A stretch of DNA of 64,000 nt from Pseudomonas putida W15Oct28 (GTDB taxonomy: Bacteria; Pseudomonadota; Gammaproteobacteria; Pseudomonadales; Pseudomonadaceae). The stretch spans positions 1-64,000 of the forward strand of contig NZ_JENB01000025.1 in the NCBI RefSeq assembly GCF_000708715.2, written 5' to 3'. Positions 60,714-64,000 of this stretch are shown here, piece after piece. The notes under the pieces are model-generated. The model was not told the DNA's origin and did no database searches. It was given only the letters and a program-made list of their open reading frames with translations. The position numbers were made by a program, and so were the translations under genes. The stretch's first letter is position 1; the number at the start of each line of letters is the position of its first letter.

Positions 60714-62030
60714 ATGGACAAGCAGCACCCCCAGCAGCAGTGGCAGCAGGCGGTCATCGCCTATGCCCAGGCCGTCAACGACTACGTCGCACAGGGCCGT
60801 GCACAAGGCTGGGACAATCTTGAAGAGCCGCAGGCGCCCGCCACCGGGCACCTGCTCGACGCCTGGCTGGCAGCCCTGCAGGCAGCCAATCACCCTGGCA
60901 CCGACGAACAGCAGCGCCGGGCCTTCCGCGAGGCCTGGCCACCTGCGCACCACCCCCTGGTGCCGTTGCTCGAAGACCACGGCCAGGGCATCAGCAATGT
61001 CCTGCTGCTGGAGGATGGCAGCCTGCTGGCACGCATCGGCATGCCCTACGACAAGGGCCAGGTGGCGCGTATCGATCACCATGGGGTAACCCCGGTCATC
61101 GGCATCGAGCACTTTGGCCGCTGCCCGGCCCGCCGCTATTTCGCCCTGGCCAATGCCGAAGGCGTACGTGTGACCGATGGCTGGGGCGGCCCGCAGGTGC
61201 AGCGCCTGGCCTGGCCAACAGGGTTGGAGGGGTTGCCCCCAGGTTACCCGTTCGAGCCGTTCGACCTGCCGCCCGCACCGACGGCGCTCATCCCCTTCCC
61301 GGATGGCCAGCGCGTGCTGCTGGTGAGTGCCGAAGGTATCTTCGTGCTGACCACTCAGGGTGCGACTCGCCTGCTGCCACAGCAGGCGCGCGTGCTCGAT
61401 GAGTTGGCCGAAGGCACCGACCCGGACGACATCAGCCTGGGGCTGAGCATGGAGCACGGCGCGGTGTCGGTGGATGGCCGCTTGATCGTGGTGGGGGAGC
61501 AAGGCAGCCGGCACCTGGTACTGGACGAGCAACTCAGGCCGCTGGCGGACATTGGCCCTGGCAGCGAGTACCCGCACTTTGCGTTGTTCAACCGCACGGG
61601 TAACCACCTGGCCCTCAATGCCTGCCATTTCTACAGCGGCGCCACGCTGGGGGTAAACGTCGCCGATTTGCCGGGGCTGGAGACCGATTACTACAGCCAG
61701 GACCCACGTACCCCGCTGCTGCAGGATGGCGCGCGGGTATACGCCGGGGTAGCGCGCGATGGCGAGTACATTGTGGGTGATGCCTATGGCTACCTGCGGG
61801 CGTTTGGCGAGGATGGCAAGGAACACTGGCAGCATTACCTGGGGTCCACCATCAGTGCGATGGACATCAGCGCCGACGGGCGCACGCTGGTGGCCGCGAG
61901 CCATGCCGGTGTGGTGTCGGTGATTGCGCTGGAGAGCGGCCGGCCAGAGTGGCAGATCGGCACCGGGGCGCATGGCGAGGTGCGGCGGTGGTTGTTCTGG
62001 CGGGGGTGGGACAAGGCAATGGTCTGGTAG
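60714..62030 (+). CDS. Uncharacterised beta-propeller-like protein
   Basis: 438 residues from the ATG at 60714 (MDKQHPQQQW), with AAGGAG upstream; a GTG at 60678 is a weaker alternative. The N-terminal ~100 residues are helical; thereafter repeated blade-like strands (LLEDGSLLARIG; FPDGQRVLLVSAEGIFVL; ARDGEYIVGDAYGYLRAF; SADGRTLVAASHAGVVSVI) suggest a WD40/PQQ-like propeller. No signal peptide. No enzyme motif recognised; function unknown. Confidence 0.75.
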   Translation: MDKQHPQQQWQQAVIAYAQAVNDYVAQGRAQGWDNLEEPQAPATGHLLDAWLAALQAANHPGTDEQQRRAFREAWPPAHHPLVPLLEDHGQGISNVLLLEDGSLLARIGMPYDKGQVARIDHHGVTPVIGIEHFGRCPARRYFALANAEGVRVTDGWGGPQVQRLAWPTGLEGLPPGYPFEPFDLPPAPTALIPFPDGQRVLLVSAEGIFVLTTQGATRLLPQQARVLDELAEGTDPDDISLGLSMEHGAVSVDGRLIVVGEQGSRHLVLDEQLRPLADIGPGSEYPHFALFNRTGNHLALNACHFYSGATLGVNVADLPGLETDYYSQDPRTPLLQDGARVYAGVARDGEYIVGDAYGYLRAFGEDGKEHWQHYLGSTISAMDISADGRTLVAASHAGVVSVIALESGRPEWQIGTGAHGEVRRWLFWRGWDKAMVW

Positions 62031-62049
62031 CAGAGCCAGCATTTTTGCT

Positions 62050-62161
62050 GCCTGTACCGGCCTCTTCGCGGGCTTGCCAGCTCCCACAGGTACACCACAG
62101 ACCTTGAAAACTGTGCAGTACCTGTGGGAGCGGGCAAGCCCGCGAAGAGGCCGGTACAGGC
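62050..62161. repeat. REP palindrome pair
   Basis: Inverted GCCTGTACCGGCCTCTTCGC arms bounding 62050-62161, between convergent propeller and dehydrogenase genes. Confidence 0.85.
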
Positions 62162-62171
62162 AACCGATCAA

Positions 62172-63224
62172 TCAGCCCTGAAGCGTGGCCATGTCGATCA
62201 CGAACCGGTACTTCACATCACCGGCAATCATCCGCTCATAAGCCTGGTTGATGTTGCGGATATCCAGCATCTCGATATCGCAACGGATGTCGTGCTCGGC
62301 GCAAAAATCCAGCACTTCCTGGGTCTCGGCGATGCCACCGATCAACGACCCCGCCAGCACCCGGCGCTTCATCACCAGGTTGGCCGCATGCACTGGCGGA
62401 TCAATCGGCTCGATCAGGCCGACCAGGATGTGCACACCATCGAACTTGAGTGTTTCCAGGTACGGGTTGAGGTCGTGCTGCACCGGAATGGTGTCGAGCA
62501 GGAAATCGAAACGGCCGGCAGCGGCGCGCATCTGCTCGGCATCGGTGGACACGATCACATGGTCGGCACCCTGGCGGCGGGCTTCCTCGGCCTTGGCCTG
62601 AGAGCGGGTGAACAGGGTCACTTCGGCACCCAGGGCCTTGGCCAGCTTGATGCCCATGTGGCCCAGGCCGCCCATGCCGAGAATGCCGACCTTGTGGCCC
62701 GGGCCCACGCCGTGGTGCTTGAGCGGCGAATAGGTGGTAATGCCAGCGCACAGGATAGGGGCGGCGCTGGGCAGGTCCATGCCGGCCGGGATGCGCAGCA
62801 CGAAGTGCTCGCTGACCACGATGCTGCTGGAGTAACCGCCCATGGTGTTGCTGCCATCGACCCGGTCCGGGGTGGCGTAGGTCATGGTCGGGCCTTCCAG
62901 GCAATACTGCTCCAGGTCCTTGGCGCAGGCTTCACAGTGGCGGCACGAGTCGACCATGCAGCCGACACCCACCAGGTCACCGACCTTGTGCCCGGTGACC
63001 TTGGCGCCCACCGCCGTGACCCGGCCGATGATCTCGTGGCCAGGCATCAGCGGGTACACGGCAATGCCCCACTCGTTGCGCGCCTGGTGGATGTCGGAGT
63101 GGCACACGCCGCAGTACAGGATCTCGATGGCGACGTCATCCGGGCGCGGGCTGCGGCGCTCGAAGGTCATGGGGGCCAGCGGGCTGGTCGGGGTTTGGGC
63201 GGCGTAACCGATGGCGGTATACAT
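62172..63224 (-). CDS. Zinc-dependent alcohol dehydrogenase (YahK/AdhC-like)
   Basis: 350 residues from the ATG at 63224; the open frame beyond has no good start. Catalytic zinc ligands in GVCHSDIH and MPGHEIIG, structural zinc cysteines in CRHCEACAKDLEQYC, and Rossmann motif GILGMGGLGHMGIKLAKALG. NADP-type aldehyde/alcohol reductase of the cinnamyl-alcohol dehydrogenase-like group. Divergent from an AraC regulator that probably controls it. Confidence 0.9.
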   Translation of the reverse strand: MYTAIGYAAQTPTSPLAPMTFERRSPRPDDVAIEILYCGVCHSDIHQARNEWGIAVYPLMPGHEIIGRVTAVGAKVTGHKVGDLVGVGCMVDSCRHCEACAKDLEQYCLEGPTMTYATPDRVDGSNTMGGYSSSIVVSEHFVLRIPAGMDLPSAAPILCAGITTYSPLKHHGVGPGHKVGILGMGGLGHMGIKLAKALGAEVTLFTRSQAKAEEARRQGADHVIVSTDAEQMRAAAGRFDFLLDTIPVQHDLNPYLETLKFDGVHILVGLIEPIDPPVHAANLVMKRRVLAGSLIGGIAETQEVLDFCAEHDIRCDIEMLDIRNINQAYERMIAGDVKYRFVIDMATLQG

Positions 63225-63295
63225 ACAGGGCCTCGCAGTAAAGTGAAACGATTCAGGCGGCGCATTCTGCGCGCCCAACTGCGTCACGCCCACGG

Positions 63296-63391
63296 CTGAT
63301 TCTCCGGCATGCATGCCTGATTCTCCGAAGATGCCATCTTGCACCTGGCGCCATGCCTTCAATCTGCGATGATCAAGCTGTCTGATTCTCT
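63296..63391 (+). promoter_or_regulatory. Direct repeats, candidate AraC operator
   Basis: CTGATTCTCC occurs at 63296-63305 and 63317-63326, exactly 21 bp apart (two helical turns, as in AraC half-sites), and CTGATTCTCT at 63382-63391. All lie between the dehydrogenase and AraC starts. Confidence 0.5.
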
Positions 63392-63405
63392 GCCCTTGGT
63401 TCACC

Positions 63406-64000
63406 ATGCAACTGACCCGTCACGTCGACGCCAATGCGCCGCTTTGCGCGCTGATCCGCAGCCTCGCCACGCGCCCAGGCTTTGTGCCCACGCACCTGCC
63501 CCAGGTGCAGGTGCTGAGCTGGGACCACTATGTGGCCAGCAGCCCGCAGATCTACGAACCCAGCCTGATGATCCTGGCCCAGGGCAGCAAACTGGCGCGC
63601 CTGGGGCCGCGCACCCTGGAGTACGGCGCCGGGCATTACCTGGTGCAAGCGTTGTCGGTGCCGTTCATGTGCGAAACCTTCGCCACGCCTGACGCGCCAT
63701 TACTGGGCGTGGCGGTGGACATCCACCGTGGCGTGCTGGGTGAGCTGGTGCAGAGCATGGACCTGGCGCCGGACGCTGCAGTGCAGGCACAAACACCGCA
63801 ATCGATGACCTCGGCAGCACTGGATGCGCCAATGCGCGACAGTGTGGAACGGCTGCTGCAGTGCCTGCAGGACCCGCTGGACGCCAAGGTGCTGGGCCCG
63901 GCGCGCGTACGCGAGGTGCTGTATACCGCGCTGCGCGGCCCGCAGGCCGGTGTGTTGCGGGCACTGGTGGAGCAACAGGGGCACTTCGCCCGCATCGGCG
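63406..64000 (+). CDS. AraC-family regulator (3' end outside window)
   Basis: First 198 residues. The N-terminal AraC_N-type domain (YEPSLMILAQGSKLARLGPR; YLVQALSVPFMCETFATPDA) is complete; the C-terminal HTH begins just at the edge (VLRALVEQQGHFARIG). Paired divergently with the zinc alcohol dehydrogenase, as often seen for this regulator subfamily. Confidence 0.88.
   Translation, partial: MQLTRHVDANAPLCALIRSLATRPGFVPTHLPQVQVLSWDHYVASSPQIYEPSLMILAQGSKLARLGPRTLEYGAGHYLVQALSVPFMCETFATPDAPLLGVAVDIHRGVLGELVQSMDLAPDAAVQAQTPQSMTSAALDAPMRDSVERLLQCLQDPLDAKVLGPARVREVLYTALRGPQAGVLRALVEQQGHFARIG

Noticed and set aside
59312..60823. A 503-codon Gln/His-rich plus-strand frame opposite the SotB-like gene
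   Set aside because: Shadow of a membrane protein gene; composition and lack of start signals argue against it.

Overview
The window is a chromosomal segment of a fluorescent Pseudomonas, most probably of the Pseudomonas putida group. This rests on the high G+C codon use, the dense P. putida-type REP palindromes (paired inverted copies ending in CTCCCACA or CTCCTACA) between genes, and a gene order I recognise from P. putida: quiC, MHS transporter, aromatic amino acid decarboxylase and LysR, next to a giant RTX peroxidase with its type I exporter. No rRNA, tRNA, CRISPR array, prophage or insertion sequence was seen.

Region 1 (1-15826): a giant secreted RTX protein is read on the minus strand and runs off the left edge (at least 3621 residues). 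It holds two animal-type heme peroxidase modules in tandem, each followed by calcium-binding RTX repeats, and ends at the window edge in nearly identical 246-bp tandem repeats. A dedicated type I secretion operon (ABC transporter, HlyD adaptor, TolC-like outer membrane protein) diverges from it.

Region 2 (15850-25020): two complete iron-starvation cell-surface signalling units (ECF sigma, FecR anti-sigma, TonB receptor with N-terminal signalling domain) face each other, with a PAS-GGDEF diguanylate cyclase between them. Both sigma genes have candidate Fur boxes. A third sigma/FecR pair, with no receptor beside it, lies at 38400-39802.

Region 3 (25067-43262): metabolic genes. These are quiC (3-dehydroshikimate dehydratase) and a divergent MHS transporter sharing a promoter with a PcaR-like box; an aromatic L-amino acid decarboxylase and LysR; a YebC paralogue; an FAD amine oxidase with an OPA-type transporter and divergent LysR; DUF2784; tam; and a GabP-like permease with a divergent MocR regulator.

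Region 4 (43282-54863): a 268-bp inverted-repeat element, a two-component system convergent with a TonB receptor, an M20 N-carbamoylase-like hydrolase with an MHS transporter and LysR, an orphan Rhs-core toxin-like gene with unusually A+T-rich sequence, an SDR/SRPBCC pair, and a short regulator that fuses an HTH to a WCX-like tail without a WYL domain.

Region 5 (54962-64000): cyclase-family hydrolase, nitroreductase with divergent LysR, AraC plus LysE exporter, SotB-like efflux pump, a beta-propeller-like protein, and a zinc alcohol dehydrogenase divergent from an AraC regulator (cut by the right edge). Three CTGATTCTC-type direct repeats lie in and just before the AraC gene's upstream region.
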